A DNA stretch of 64,000 nucleotides from an uncultured Lachnospiraceae bacterium (GCA_944380315.1 CALWHG010000003.1:1-64000); one strand, 5' to 3'. Counted from the first letter of the stretch, positions 34,714 to 44,323 are shown. Notes: generated by a model not told the origin, from the sequence alone. Program-made: numbers and translations.

Positions 34714-35196
34714 ATGCTGGTATCAACGCTTTGCTATATCGAAAAGGACGGAGCCTATCTCATGCTTCATCGCACAAAAAAGGAGCATGATGTCAACCAC
34801 GGAAAATGGATAGGCGTGGGAGGAAAGCTCGAAAAGGGAGAAGCTCCTGAGGAATGTCTCATAAGAGAGGTCCTTGAGGAGACCGGCCTTAAGCTCACCT
34901 CCTTCCGCCTCCGGGGCCTCCTCAGCTTCATATATGAGGATCGGGATCCGGAATACATCTTTACCTATACGGCAGACGGCTTTGAGGGAGAGCTTGCGGA
35001 ATGCAACGAAGGAGACCTCATGTGGATCGGCTTTGACCGCATACCCGATCTGGAGCTGTGGGAGGGGGACCGCTACATGCTGGACCATCTCATCTCCGGA
35101 GATACGGAATACTTTTCACTCAAGCTCTGCTATGACAGATCGGACAGGCTGACAGAGGCCCTGCTGCTCCTTCCTGAGTTCAAAAAGCTTAAATAG
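34714..35196 (+). CDS. NUDIX hydrolase (8-oxo-dGTPase/MutT-like)
   Basis: A 160-residue pyrophosphohydrolase. The Nudix box is complete at about 36-58 (GGKLEKGEAPEECLIREVLE then ETGL), matching GX5EX7REUXEEXGU. LMLHRTKKEHDVNHGKWIG upstream of it resembles the MutT/8-oxo-dGTP diphosphatase subgroup, so nucleotide-pool cleaning is likely, but substrate cannot be fixed from sequence. GGAGA precedes the ATG. Confidence 0.9.
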   Translation: MLVSTLCYIEKDGAYLMLHRTKKEHDVNHGKWIGVGGKLEKGEAPEECLIREVLEETGLKLTSFRLRGLLSFIYEDRDPEYIFTYTADGFEGELAECNEGDLMWIGFDRIPDLELWEGDRYMLDHLISGDTEYFSLKLCYDRSDRLTEALLLLPEFKKLK

Positions 35197-35197
35197 G

Positions 35198-35236
35198 TTG
35201 ACAAAGACAGGCCCATGTAATTATACTGTAATTATA
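35198..35236 (+). promoter_or_regulatory. promoter and direct-repeat operator of XRE-ImmA operon
   Basis: TTGACA (35198-35203), 18-bp spacer, TATACT (35222-35227), starting right after the NUDIX stop. Two direct repeats of TGTAATTATA (35216-35225 and 35227-35236), 11 bp apart, straddle the -10 and are the likely repressor site. Confidence 0.7.
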
Positions 35237-35304
35237 TACATCAACTACATTTCAGTGTCTTTGGCCGTGTCCCCTATAGGCGCCGGCAGAAATGGAGCGG
35301 ACAT

Positions 35305-35724
35305 ATGCTTACTACGACCATAGGAAAAAAGATAGTTCAGAGAAGGAAAGAGATGCATTGCTCCCAGCAGAAGCTGGCAGACATGTGCGGAGTCACGAAG
35401 CGCACCATAGCCTCCTATGAGACCGACGGCAGGCTTCCCAGGGATTCTACACTCAAGAAGCTGGCTGCAGCTCTCGGCTGCTCTGTGGATTATCTGTCAA
35501 ATGATACCATCACTGAGTTCTGTACTCCTACCAAGGAGGAGGTATACCTGACAAACATACGCGAGCTTTACGGACGTGAGACCGCAGATGAGATAGAGCT
35601 GCTGCTCAAGCGCAGCGCTGCCCTCTTTGCGGGAGGCAGGCTCAGTCAGGATGCCAAGGACAAGTATTTTGAGGCCCTGACCTCCGCCTACATGGCCTGC
35701 AAGGAAGCAGATCAGAAGGCCTGA
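35305..35724 (+). CDS. XRE-family repressor
   Basis: A 139-residue protein with a Cro/CI-type helix-turn-helix in the first 65 residues (SQQKLADMCGVTKRTIASYE) and a helical C-terminal region that may be the dimerisation and protease-recognition part. It is 6 bp upstream of an ImmA/IrrE protease gene; in such pairs the protease cleaves or inactivates the repressor under stress. Confidence 0.88.
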   Translation: MLTTTIGKKIVQRRKEMHCSQQKLADMCGVTKRTIASYETDGRLPRDSTLKKLAAALGCSVDYLSNDTITEFCTPTKEEVYLTNIRELYGRETADEIELLLKRSAALFAGGRLSQDAKDKYFEALTSAYMACKEADQKA

Positions 35725-35730
35725 GCGTCC

Positions 35731-36261
35731 ATGAACAAAGCCTCCATCATAGCCTGTGCCAGGCGGATAAGGGAGCAGTACGGCACCACGGATCCTGATG
35801 AGCTGTGCAGGGAAGCCGGCATCATACTCATGTACAGTCAGATGGGTACTGAGGCCTCGGCCTGCAAGGGCTTCATACTTCAGTGCGGCAAAAGCACGGC
35901 CATAACCATAAACAGCGACCTTGCAGAGGACATGCAGCAGATCATCAAGCTCCACGAGCTGTCCCATTATTTCCTGCATGTATCCACGGGCCTCGCAGGG
36001 GCCTTCCAGGACTTTTCCGCATTTGACGAGGCAGCCGCAGAGGAGTACGAGGCCAACCTCCTCACTGCAGAGCTCCTCATATCCGATGATCAGGTGGAGG
36101 AGCTGCTAAATGAGGGCTGCGACTTTTTTGAATGTGCAGCCAGGCTGTCTGTGCCCGCGGAGCTCCTGGATTTCAAGCTGAGACTCATGCGCGAAAAAGG
36201 CGCTGCCATAGCCGAGGCTCCCATAGCGGCCCTCGGCACTTTTATGCAGCGCCTGAGATGA
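35731..36261 (+). CDS. ImmA/IrrE-type metallopeptidase
   Basis: A 176-residue zinc protease with HELSH at 75-79 and a downstream Glu in EEYEANLLTAELL as the third ligand, the classic ImmA/IrrE layout. The paired XRE gene and a shared promoter support a repressor-protease switch like ICEBs1 ImmR-ImmA, but no integrase, phage or conjugation genes are nearby, so it may be a chromosomal stress switch. Confidence 0.9.
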   Translation: MNKASIIACARRIREQYGTTDPDELCREAGIILMYSQMGTEASACKGFILQCGKSTAITINSDLAEDMQQIIKLHELSHYFLHVSTGLAGAFQDFSAFDEAAAEEYEANLLTAELLISDDQVEELLNEGCDFFECAARLSVPAELLDFKLRLMREKGAAIAEAPIAALGTFMQRLR

Positions 36262-36299
36262 TATATCCTGCCTGAGACATTTTCATGTACAGGCCTTAC

Positions 36300-36330
36300 A
36301 CAGGAGGGGATCCGGTCCTCTCCTGTTTTT
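36300..36330 (+). terminator. terminator of the XRE-ImmA operon
   Basis: ACAGGAG (36300-36306) and CTCCTGT (36320-36326) with an inner GGA/TCC pair and a five-T run. It points in the plus direction only. Confidence 0.75.
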
Positions 36331-36334
36331 ATCC

Positions 36335-37042
36335 CTATCTTTTTACCTCGAACTTATAGCCTATGCCCCATACCGTGGATATGGCCCAGTGCTCGTTGTC
36401 CTGAAGCTTTTCCCGAAGTCTCTTTATATGCACGTCCACCGTCCTGGTATCTCCCAGATACTCATAGCCCCAGATGTGATCCAGCAGCTGCTCTCTGGTA
36501 AATACCTGATTGGGAGAAGAAGCAAGGAAATACAGAAGCTCCAGCTCCTTGGGGGGCATGTCCACCGTATGTCCCTTATATATGACCGCATAGTTCGTCA
36601 GATTGACTATCAGGTCCTCATATTCCACATAGTCTCCCACCTGATCCTGACTCTGGGACTTCTGGGGCCTGGCTCCGTAGCGCCTGAGCACTGCCTTGAC
36701 CCTGGCCACCAGCTCCTTGGAGTCAAAGGGCTTGATCATATAGTCATCGGCACCCAGCTCAAGACCCAGGACCTTGTCAAACACCTCTCCCTTGGCAGAC
36801 AGCATGATGACCGGGGTATCGGATCTGCTCCTGATCTCCCGGCACACCTGATATCCGTCCATGCCCGGAAGCATAAGATCCAGCAGCACCAGGTCCGGCT
36901 TATAGGCGGAAAACTCCTTAAGGGCCTCCTCTCCGTCCTCCACACACCTGGTATCATATCTTTCCTTGTTAAGATACAGCGCTATGAGCTCGGATATGGA
37001 GGGATCATCATCTACTATGAGTATCTTCTGCTTTTCTGTCAT
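36335..37042 (-). CDS. OmpR-family response regulator without adjacent kinase
   Basis: A 235-residue regulator close to the WalR/VicR type: receiver Asp55 (LLDLMLPGMDG), Lys in ADDYMIKPFDS, then winged helix (TREQLLDHIWGYEYLGDTRT, HIKRLREKLQD). It lies 24 bp after mutS2 and is the last gene of that unit; the next gene is convergent, so no partner kinase is encoded here. The cognate kinase is probably elsewhere. Confidence 0.93.
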   Translation of the reverse strand: MTEKQKILIVDDDPSISELIALYLNKERYDTRCVEDGEEALKEFSAYKPDLVLLDLMLPGMDGYQVCREIRSRSDTPVIMLSAKGEVFDKVLGLELGADDYMIKPFDSKELVARVKAVLRRYGARPQKSQSQDQVGDYVEYEDLIVNLTNYAVIYKGHTVDMPPKELELLYFLASSPNQVFTREQLLDHIWGYEYLGDTRTVDVHIKRLREKLQDNEHWAISTVWGIGYKFEVKR

Positions 37043-37066
37043 GTTTCAACTCCCTGCTGAGGAAAA

Positions 37067-39475
37067 TCATTTAAATGTCACTATGGTGACTCCCGTGTCA
37101 CCCTCGCCATACTCTCCAAGCCTGAAGCTCTTTACATAGGAGAGCTTCCTTAGCCTGCGGTGCACCGCATCCCTGAGGGCTCCTGTTCCGCGGCCATGGA
37201 CCACCCTGACCGTCTCCAGATGGCCCAGATATGCGTCATCCAGGAACTTCTCCATCTCCGGTATGGCCTCATCCGTGGTCATGCCTATAAGGTTGACCTC
37301 CGATCTGGCCGACATGGCCTTGGGCATGAAGGAGCCTGAGCCTCCGGAGCCTCCCGTCAGGCCCTTCTGGCCCACAAAGGCCTGCTTCCTTTCCTTTCCC
37401 TCGGACTTTTCGTCCACCAGCTCTATATCCTTTATATTGACCTTGGACTTCATGATGCCCAGCTGCACGAACAAATTGCCGTCCTTGTCAGGAAGCGTGG
37501 ACACGGTACCGGTCATGCCTCCCATGCGGGTGACACGTATCCCGTCTCCTATGCGCAGCTTCCTTGCGGAGACCGGCTTCGAGGGGCCCTTGACCCTGAG
37601 TCCGCCCTGGGCTTCATTTTTGCGTATGCCAGCCCTCAGCTTTTCCCTTTCCGCCTCTGCCTCTGAAAATGCTCCCGTGGCCTTGAGCTTGTTTATGCCC
37701 TTTATGGCCTCGTCTGCCGTATCCTTGGCATCCTTGAGTATCCTCTGGGCCTCGGCCCTGGCATCCCTGAGTATCTTGTCCCGGCTCTCCTCGGTCCTGG
37801 CCTCCTTGCGTCTCAGCCTGTCCCGAAGTATCTCTATCTCCTTTTTATAGCTCTCGGTCTCCTCCCGGGCCTTGAGTGCCGCTGCCCGGTCCTCGTTGAG
37901 CTTCGCCACCACATCCTCAAAGCCCGCATCCTCTGCGGCTATATAGCTCTCGGCCTCCTTGAGTATGTACTCGGGAAGCCCCAGCTTCCTGGATATGGCA
38001 AAGGCATTTGACTTGCCCGGTATGCCTATGAGCAGCCTGTAGGTAGGGCTCAGGGTCTCCACATCAAACTCGCAGCAGGCATTTTCCACCCGCTCTGTCT
38101 GCAGGGCATACATCTTGATCTCACTGTAGTGAGTAGTGGCTATGGTCCTGGTCTGCATCCTCCGAAGGAAATCCAGCACTGCCATGGCCAGGGCTGCGCC
38201 CTCCGTAGGATCTGTGCCTGAGCCAAGCTCGTCAAAAAGACACAGGGACCTGGAGTCCGCCTTAGAAAGTATGTCCACTATATTCTTCATATGGGCTGAA
38301 AATGTGGACAGGCTCTGCTCTATGCTCTGCTCATCGCCTATATCCGCATATACATCGTCAAATACTCCCAGCACCGAGCCCTCCGCCGCAGGTATGTGAA
38401 GTCCCGCCTGGCCCATCAGGCTGAGAAGTCCCGCAGTCTTGAGGGATACGGTCTTTCCGCCTGTATTTGGTCCGGTGATGATCAGAAGATCGAAGTCCTT
38501 ACCGAGGCTCAGGTCTATGGGCACCACTCGATCCTTAGGTATGAGCGGATGCCTGGCTGCTTTAAGCTCCACGACCCGGTCCTTGCTGAACACAGGCTCA
38601 CAGCCTGATATCTCATAGGAATACCTGGCCTTGGCAAATATCATGTCCAGCTTGCGAAGGAGCTTTACATCGTCTGCAAGCTCCACCGTATAGGGTGTCA
38701 GGCTCAGGCTCAGCCTCTCCAGCACCCTCTCTATCTCCTTCTTCTCCTGTATGGCCAGCTCACTCAGCTCATTGTTGAGGTTGACTATGACCATGGGCTC
38801 TATGAACAGGGTCATGCCCGTGGAGGAGGCATCATGCACCATGCCGGGCACCCTGGATTTATACTCGGCCTTTACCGGCAGGCAGTACCTTCCGTCCCTC
38901 TGAGTGACCACGGAGTCCGTCAGATAATCTCTGTAGGTATTGAGTAGCCCATTTATGCTGCCATGTATGCGGTCCGAGGTCTGCCGCATCTTTTTGCGTA
39001 TGGAAAAAAGCTCCGGTGAAGCATCATCGGAGATCTCGTCCTCAGACAGTATGCACCGCTTTATCTCGTTATTTACGTTCGTCAGGGGCTCCAGCAGGGA
39101 AAATGTCTCAGAAAGGCTGTCCTCCCTATCTTCCGACTCATCCTCTGACATGCGCCCATACTGCTTGGCCCTGGCCGCCACCGTGAGCACTGCGCTGACC
39201 GCCAGCAGCTCCTGGGCCCCCAGAGATCCGGACACCTCCACCCTCTTCAAAGACTCTCCTATGTCCTTCACTCCAGCAAAGGACAGGGCCTGCCCCTTGA
39301 GTCTGATCCTGTCTCGGGCATCGGAGGTATTTTTCTGCCACTCCCTTATGCGGCGGATATCCGAGCTCGGCCTGAGCTTTCGGCATAGATCGCTGCCCGC
39401 GGCGGAGGTGGCAAACTCCGCAAGTCGGTCTATGATCTTATCATATTCAAGTATATGTAATGCTTTTTCTTCCAT
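37067..39475 (-). CDS. mutS2: endonuclease MutS2
   Basis: About 802 residues. MutS-like core and ATPase domain with Walker A TGPNTGGKT, then LCLFDELGSGTDPTEG (Walker B) and TTHYSEIK; a long coiled coil follows (about 500-630), then the KOW-like segment GDGIRVTRMGGMTGTV and a C-terminal Smr nuclease domain (EVNLIGMTTDEA, VVHGRGTGALR). Bacillota MutS2 acts on recombination intermediates and, in B. subtilis, on collided ribosomes. I start at 39475 (MEEKALHILEYDK); the frame is open 20 codons upstream. Confidence 0.96.
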   Translation of the reverse strand: MEEKALHILEYDKIIDRLAEFATSAAGSDLCRKLRPSSDIRRIREWQKNTSDARDRIRLKGQALSFAGVKDIGESLKRVEVSGSLGAQELLAVSAVLTVAARAKQYGRMSEDESEDREDSLSETFSLLEPLTNVNNEIKRCILSEDEISDDASPELFSIRKKMRQTSDRIHGSINGLLNTYRDYLTDSVVTQRDGRYCLPVKAEYKSRVPGMVHDASSTGMTLFIEPMVIVNLNNELSELAIQEKKEIERVLERLSLSLTPYTVELADDVKLLRKLDMIFAKARYSYEISGCEPVFSKDRVVELKAARHPLIPKDRVVPIDLSLGKDFDLLIITGPNTGGKTVSLKTAGLLSLMGQAGLHIPAAEGSVLGVFDDVYADIGDEQSIEQSLSTFSAHMKNIVDILSKADSRSLCLFDELGSGTDPTEGAALAMAVLDFLRRMQTRTIATTHYSEIKMYALQTERVENACCEFDVETLSPTYRLLIGIPGKSNAFAISRKLGLPEYILKEAESYIAAEDAGFEDVVAKLNEDRAAALKAREETESYKKEIEILRDRLRRKEARTEESRDKILRDARAEAQRILKDAKDTADEAIKGINKLKATGAFSEAEAEREKLRAGIRKNEAQGGLRVKGPSKPVSARKLRIGDGIRVTRMGGMTGTVSTLPDKDGNLFVQLGIMKSKVNIKDIELVDEKSEGKERKQAFVGQKGLTGGSGGSGSFMPKAMSARSEVNLIGMTTDEAIPEMEKFLDDAYLGHLETVRVVHGRGTGALRDAVHRRLRKLSYVKSFRLGEYGEGDTGVTIVTFK

Positions 39476-39536
39476 GCCTATTATTTTACAGTAAAACAGC
39501 CGAATATCAACGGGAAAAATCAGATCCCGGGGCATA

Positions 39537-39566
39537 TTGACATCCGAAAGCCTATATGATTATGAT
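39537..39566 (+). promoter_or_regulatory. promoter of the CoA-disulfide reductase gene
   Basis: TTGACA (39537-39542), 18-bp spacer, TATGAT (39561-39566), 36 bp before the ATG. Confidence 0.6.
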
Positions 39567-39602
39567 ATCCATGATACAAAGGCCATGAAGGAGGAAGCTG
39601 AC

Positions 39603-41315
39603 ATGAAGGTCATCATAGTGGGAGGAGTAGCCGGAGGAGCAAGTGCGGCAGCGCGCATAAGGAGGCTTGATGAAGCTGCGGAGATCAGGATCTATGAGCG
39701 CTCAGGCTTCATATCATATGCCAACTGCGGACTTCCATATTATATAGGCGGAGTCATAACCAATGAAGAGGAGCTTACGATCCAGAGCCCTGAAAGCTTC
39801 AGGGAAAGATTCAATATAGACGTTCATGTGCGGCACGAGGTCACCGCCATAGATCCCGGTTCAAAAAAGGTCACGGTCCATGACCTTGACTCCGGCAGAT
39901 ACTTTGAGGACAGCTATGATAAGCTGCTTTTATCTCCAGGAGCGAGGCCCACAGAGCCGGAGCTGAAAGGCCTTGATCTTCCTGGCCTCTTTAAGCTTCG
40001 CACCGTGGAGGACACCCTCGCCATACACACCTACATACAGGAGCATCATCCCTCCTCAGCCGTACTGGCAGGAGGCGGCTTCATAGGCGTGGAGCTGGCT
40101 GAAAATCTGTGTCAGCTCGGGCTTTCGGTCACCATAGTCCAGCGTCCCCGTCATCTCATGAATACCCTTGATCCCGAGATGGCTTCCTTCCTCCATGCTC
40201 GTATGAAAAGGGCAGGCATAAGGCTCGTGCTCGGGCATACGGTGGAGGGCTTCGAGGCTGCAGATCCCTCCGGTGCAGACTCAGGCAGGATACATATGCT
40301 CCTTAAGGATGAAGAGCCCATAGATGCTGACATGGCCATACTGTGCATAGGCGTGACTCCTGACACAGAACTGGCAAAAAGCGCCGGACTTGAGCTCGGT
40401 ACAAAGGGCAGCATAGTCGTCAACGACCGTATGGAGACCTCTGCTCCCGATATCTACGCAGCAGGTGACGCCGTGGAGATCAGGCACAGGGTATCCGGGC
40501 AGAAGGCTGTCATATCTCTGGCAGGGCCTGCCAACAGACAGGGCCGCATAGCTGCAGACAATATCTGCGGAGGAAACAGCCATTATCCCGGCTCCCTTGG
40601 GTCCTCTGTCATAAAGGTATTTGACATGACCGCAGCCTCTACCGGCCTTTCAGAGCAGGCAGCCATAAAGGCAGGCCTTTCCTGCGACAAGGTATACCTC
40701 TCACCCCAGAGCCATGCGGGCTACTACCCCGGAGCAAAGCCCATGTACCTCAAGGTCATCTTTGAAAAGGAAAACTATCGTCTCCTGGGATCTCAGGCTG
40801 TAGGCTATGAGGGCGTAGACAAACGCATGGATGTATTGGCCACAGCCATATGCTCCGGCATGTCGGCCCTCGAGCTTAAGGATCTGGACCTCTGCTATGC
40901 TCCGCCTTATTCCTCAGCCAAGGATCCCGTCAACATGGCAGGCTTCATGATAGACAATATAAAAAATGACAGACTGCGCCAGTATTTCTGGCACGATCTG
41001 TCTGAGCTCCCTCGTGATGGCAGCGCGACCTTGCTGGATGTCCGTACTCCCGGAGAATACTCTCGGGGCCACATCGACGGCTTCATAAACATACCCGTAG
41101 ACGAGCTCAGGGACAGGCTCTCCGAGCTGGATCCCGGAAAGATCGCCTATGTCATATGTCAGAGCGGTATCCGAAGCTATATCGCCTGCCGCATACTGAT
41201 GCAGCATGGCTTCGATGCACGCAACTTCTCAGGAGGCTATGGCCTTTATGCCGCCATAAGCCATGATGAGATGCTGGCAGAAAAAGTAAGCGCCTGCGGT
41301 ATGGTAAAGGATTGA
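39603..41315 (+). CDS. CoA-disulfide reductase/NADH oxidase-like flavoprotein fused to rhodanese
   Basis: About 570 residues. N-terminal FAD-binding VIIVGGVAGGASAAARIRR, redox Cys42 in ISYANCGLPYY, second Rossmann fold SAVLAGGGFIGVELAENL, then the FAD segment TSAPDIYAAGDAVE. A C-terminal rhodanese domain (about 465-560) carries its own active-site Cys in VICQSGIRSY. Such fusions reduce CoA-disulfide or CoA-persulfide/polysulfide and are known in Bacillota and other anaerobes. Start at 39603 follows AAGGAGG; the longer frame adds 22 residues unlike the family. Confidence 0.93.
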   Translation: MKVIIVGGVAGGASAAARIRRLDEAAEIRIYERSGFISYANCGLPYYIGGVITNEEELTIQSPESFRERFNIDVHVRHEVTAIDPGSKKVTVHDLDSGRYFEDSYDKLLLSPGARPTEPELKGLDLPGLFKLRTVEDTLAIHTYIQEHHPSSAVLAGGGFIGVELAENLCQLGLSVTIVQRPRHLMNTLDPEMASFLHARMKRAGIRLVLGHTVEGFEAADPSGADSGRIHMLLKDEEPIDADMAILCIGVTPDTELAKSAGLELGTKGSIVVNDRMETSAPDIYAAGDAVEIRHRVSGQKAVISLAGPANRQGRIAADNICGGNSHYPGSLGSSVIKVFDMTAASTGLSEQAAIKAGLSCDKVYLSPQSHAGYYPGAKPMYLKVIFEKENYRLLGSQAVGYEGVDKRMDVLATAICSGMSALELKDLDLCYAPPYSSAKDPVNMAGFMIDNIKNDRLRQYFWHDLSELPRDGSATLLDVRTPGEYSRGHIDGFINIPVDELRDRLSELDPGKIAYVICQSGIRSYIACRILMQHGFDARNFSGGYGLYAAISHDEMLAEKVSACGMVKD

Positions 41316-41318
41316 TCC

Positions 41319-42263
41319 TCAATCCTTTACCCACCTAAGGACCTCCTCGTAAGGCGCATCCACCATATCCGCTATCTGATCAGGACTCATTCCCGATTTG
41401 AACATCCTTAGAGCTATGATCTTTCGTTCTTCGGTCCTCCCTTCTTTGCGGCCTTCATTATGTCCTTCTTCCAAAAGCTCTTCTGACTTAAGCTTAAGTA
41501 TATTTCCTCCCATGATCTCACCTAACCTTTCTCTTGCCTGACCTTCGGGTAAAACATGTTCAACGACCGTCCTCATAAGATCTGTCAGATCCACCAACAG
41601 CTCCGGCATATCTCTTTGCTCGCTCCAATCCATGAGACGTTCTAAAATATCCCGAAACTCATCAATCACCTCTCCCATCTTTGTATCATCGGGTGACCCT
41701 CTTTTTAAAAAATGCTCATATCTGAGCACATAGTATGGGAGCAACATCAGCAAACCTTTTTCAAATATCTCTTCCGCATCAAACCTGTTTGCCCGTATCA
41801 CAGGTACACTGTAGTCAATATACCTTCCATCAGGAAGATACAGTCTTACTTCATGTGCTACAGGCAGTCTCCGGTGGTTCCTGATGTAAAATACACAGGA
41901 TCTCGGTAGTCTTATGCTTATTCGTCCGCCATCCTCCATCAACGCATGCTCCTGTGCTATGGCAATATCATATTCCAGCATACGTATCGCCATCCGGCCA
42001 TCCCTTTGTGACTGGCACTCGATATGATAAATATTACTGCCTATCTTCAATATCGAATCTGTAATGACCTTTCCATAGCTCTCATAAAACTCATTTCTGA
42101 GCTGCTCAAAAGTCTGATCCTCAGTATAATCAGTACCAAATGCCTCGTTTATTATAGGTATCATCAAAAAAGGCATCTTCTGAGCCATGGTTCGGAATAC
42201 ATCATCAAAGGTCGAATTAAAGTCACTACAGCTATACTCCGTACTTTCCATATCCTTATTCAT
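41319..42263 (-). CDS. Rpn/PD-(D/E)XK nuclease family transposase-like protein
   Basis: A 314-residue protein. The motif DSILKIGSNIYHIECQSQRDG gives the D...ExQ nuclease core of the PD-(D/E)XK superfamily, near residues 70-90. A Glu/Arg-rich linker (HNEGRKEGRTEERKI) and a short C-terminal helical motif with MSPDQIADMVDAPYEEVLRW follow. Rpn relatives are recombination-promoting nucleases often spread as many copies per genome. The sequence looks more AT-rich than its neighbours, which fits acquisition. Confidence 0.85.
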   Translation of the reverse strand: MNKDMESTEYSCSDFNSTFDDVFRTMAQKMPFLMIPIINEAFGTDYTEDQTFEQLRNEFYESYGKVITDSILKIGSNIYHIECQSQRDGRMAIRMLEYDIAIAQEHALMEDGGRISIRLPRSCVFYIRNHRRLPVAHEVRLYLPDGRYIDYSVPVIRANRFDAEEIFEKGLLMLLPYYVLRYEHFLKRGSPDDTKMGEVIDEFRDILERLMDWSEQRDMPELLVDLTDLMRTVVEHVLPEGQARERLGEIMGGNILKLKSEELLEEGHNEGRKEGRTEERKIIALRMFKSGMSPDQIADMVDAPYEEVLRWVKD

Positions 42264-42511
42264 TTTTCTCTCCTTCGATTATATTTTAGTGGAATTTTGT
42301 TGTCAACGAATGTCGACTTTCAGATAAATCTCAGATAAGATGGCCAAAGATTATATCAGAACTTATATGAAATATGTAATAGAAATGATCAATACCAGCA
42401 TCAGGCAGAAAAGCCCGTGCTGATATTGACCATCTTAGCATACTCAAGAAAATATTAACAGAAGTTTATGAAAATTTCAGAGCTACTTTTTTTGTGTCAA
42501 GGTCAGCCCTG
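42264..42511. other. intergenic region, no gene seen
   Basis: About 250 AT-rich bases between the Rpn-type gene and the first hydrolase gene. One imperfect hairpin (CAGCA...TGCTG with GGC/GCC inside, near 42400-42424) could end the hydrolase operon, though no strong T-run follows. The Rpn gene start is preceded by a purine-rich ribosome binding site. Confidence 0.3.
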
Positions 42512-43366
42512 TTATTTCACCTCAGGATACTTCTCGGGATAAAAAGCCATGACGGCCTTTGCCCTGTCCATGAGGATGTCTCTCCAGGCATAGTCTGCCA
42601 GGAATACACTGTAGTCATTTGTATCCTCAGGTATGTTCGGCATGATGTTGCCCTGGTTGAGGTGGCTGGGCATGCATACATCCACCTTCCACTCTGCCAT
42701 CTCAAGGCAGTCGGCAACGAATCTGTATGCCTGCTCCTTACTCTGTCCGTTTGCCTTGAGCATCTCCGGCTTCATGTGAGGCATGACACCCAGGCCTCCG
42801 TGCATGGCGCACCTGTAGGTCTTGCCTGTCTCCTCATCGGTATCATCAAACCAGAAGCTGGTGGCACCGGGAGTATGTCCGGGGCAGAGCTTGGTATGTA
42901 TCTCAAACCTGCCAAGCTTTATGGGCTTTGAGTCATCATAAAAATGCTCCACATCATAGGGGATGGTAGGCATTGGCTTCGTATCATCCTTATGAAGCTG
43001 ATGCTGCTGCTCGTCTATCTCAGAGATCCAGACCTCAGCGCCGCTCATCTCCTTGAGCATACGGCAGCCATTTACATGATCTCCATGCCAGTGGCTCAGG
43101 AGTATCATCTTTATGTCCCTGGGATCATGACCCGTGCGCCAGATACGGTCTATGAGCATATAAAGGGTCTGCTCATATCCGGTATCTATGAGGATCAGGC
43201 CTTCTCCTGAATCCAGCAGGTATGCCGCCACATCGTCCTGACCGCCCACGTTCCACACATGGGGAGCCACTCTGTAAGCAGGCACCTCATAAAGCCATCT
43301 GTGGTCCAGATCCTTTCCGCATCTCAGGGGAGGGACTGCCGCATAGAAAAACTTTTTCTCTTCCAT
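42512..43366 (-). CDS. metallo-beta-lactamase-fold hydrolase, paralogue 1 (divergent)
   Basis: A 284-residue cytoplasmic protein without signal peptide. Metal motif HWHGDH gives His92, His94, Asp96 and His97; further candidate ligands are His165 (CPGHTPG), His190 (HGGLG) and His236 (SHLNQGN). The usual bridging Asp of glyoxalase-type members is not obvious at HGGLG, so the site resembles subclass B3-type enzymes. It lacks a segment of about 25 residues present in the three paralogues. It lies 3 bp after paralogue 2. Substrate unknown; lactone or thioester hydrolysis is more likely than beta-lactam, given location. Confidence 0.85.
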   Translation of the reverse strand: MEEKKFFYAAVPPLRCGKDLDHRWLYEVPAYRVAPHVWNVGGQDDVAAYLLDSGEGLILIDTGYEQTLYMLIDRIWRTGHDPRDIKMILLSHWHGDHVNGCRMLKEMSGAEVWISEIDEQQHQLHKDDTKPMPTIPYDVEHFYDDSKPIKLGRFEIHTKLCPGHTPGATSFWFDDTDEETGKTYRCAMHGGLGVMPHMKPEMLKANGQSKEQAYRFVADCLEMAEWKVDVCMPSHLNQGNIMPNIPEDTNDYSVFLADYAWRDILMDRAKAVMAFYPEKYPEVK

Positions 43367-43369
43367 GGA

Positions 43370-44305
43370 TCAGCCCTTCTTTACCTCAGGATATACATCG
43401 GGATAGAATTCCTTCACTGCATCTGCCCTGTTGATCAGCACGTCTGCCCATGCATAGTCCGCTACGAATACACTGTAATCGTTGGGGTCCTTCGGTATGT
43501 TGGGAAGGATGTTGGCCTGGTTCAGGTGGCTTGAAAGGGCTATGTCCACAGGCAGCTTCGCAAGCTCATAGCAGTCCTTTACGAACTGATGGGCCATGGA
43601 TTCGGGATATCCGTCATATGCCAGCTGCTCAGGCCTCATCATGGGATTTACTCCAAGGCCTCCGTGAAGGGCTACCTTGTAGGTCTTTCCGGTCTCATCA
43701 TCTGTATCCTCGAAGAAGAAGCTGGTAACACCGGGTGTATGTCCGGGGCAGAGCTTCGTCCTGATGGTGAACCTTCCCATGACTATGGGCTTGTCATCAT
43801 CGTAGAAGTTGGTCACCTCGTAAGGATAGTCTGCCCTCTTTCCGGAAAGCTTGGCCTCCTCCGTGTCTGCATCCACCCAGGTCATGGTCCTTCTTCCCTC
43901 TATCATCTTGGGATATCCTACCTTACCCTCATGCTTCTTATGCTCCACCTCATCCTCACGGGACAGCCAGATCTCTGCTCCGCTAAGCTCATGAAGCACT
44001 CTTGCGTTGCAGCTGTGGTCTCCGTGCCAGTGGGTAAGGAAGATCTTCTTTATGTCTCTGGGATCATGGCCAGACTCCCAGATACGCTCTATAACGAGAT
44101 AGCAGGTCTCTGCATTGAGTCCTGTGTCGATGAGTATCAGGCCCTCTCCTGTATCAAGCAGGAATACGGCTACGTTGTCCTGGCCTCCCACGTTCCATAC
44201 GTGGGGTGCGTTCCTGTATGCGGGTACCGTATGCTCCCAATGGGTGGACATGCTCTTGTCATCAAGGCGTCCTGTGGTGGGCGCGTAGAAGAATTTCTTT
44301 TCCAT
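43370..44305 (-). CDS. metallo-beta-lactamase-fold hydrolase, paralogue 2
   Basis: A 311-residue cytoplasmic hydrolase: THWHGDH with His92, His94, Asp96, His97, then His189 (CPGHTPG), His214 (HGGLG) and His260 (SSHLNQAN). It differs from paralogue 4 at only 8 residues (4, 6, 20, 89, 105, 107, 203, 231), none of them a ligand. It follows an SLC13-like carrier by 18 bp, so import and hydrolysis are probably coupled. Compared with paralogue 1 it has an insertion around 125-155 (KKHEGKVGYPKMIEGRR). Confidence 0.88.
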   Translation of the reverse strand: MEKKFFYAPTTGRLDDKSMSTHWEHTVPAYRNAPHVWNVGGQDNVAVFLLDTGEGLILIDTGLNAETCYLVIERIWESGHDPRDIKKIFLTHWHGDHSCNARVLHELSGAEIWLSREDEVEHKKHEGKVGYPKMIEGRRTMTWVDADTEEAKLSGKRADYPYEVTNFYDDDKPIVMGRFTIRTKLCPGHTPGVTSFFFEDTDDETGKTYKVALHGGLGVNPMMRPEQLAYDGYPESMAHQFVKDCYELAKLPVDIALSSHLNQANILPNIPKDPNDYSVFVADYAWADVLINRADAVKEFYPDVYPEVKKG

Positions 44306-44323
44306 ATGAGTCCTTTCCTTTCT

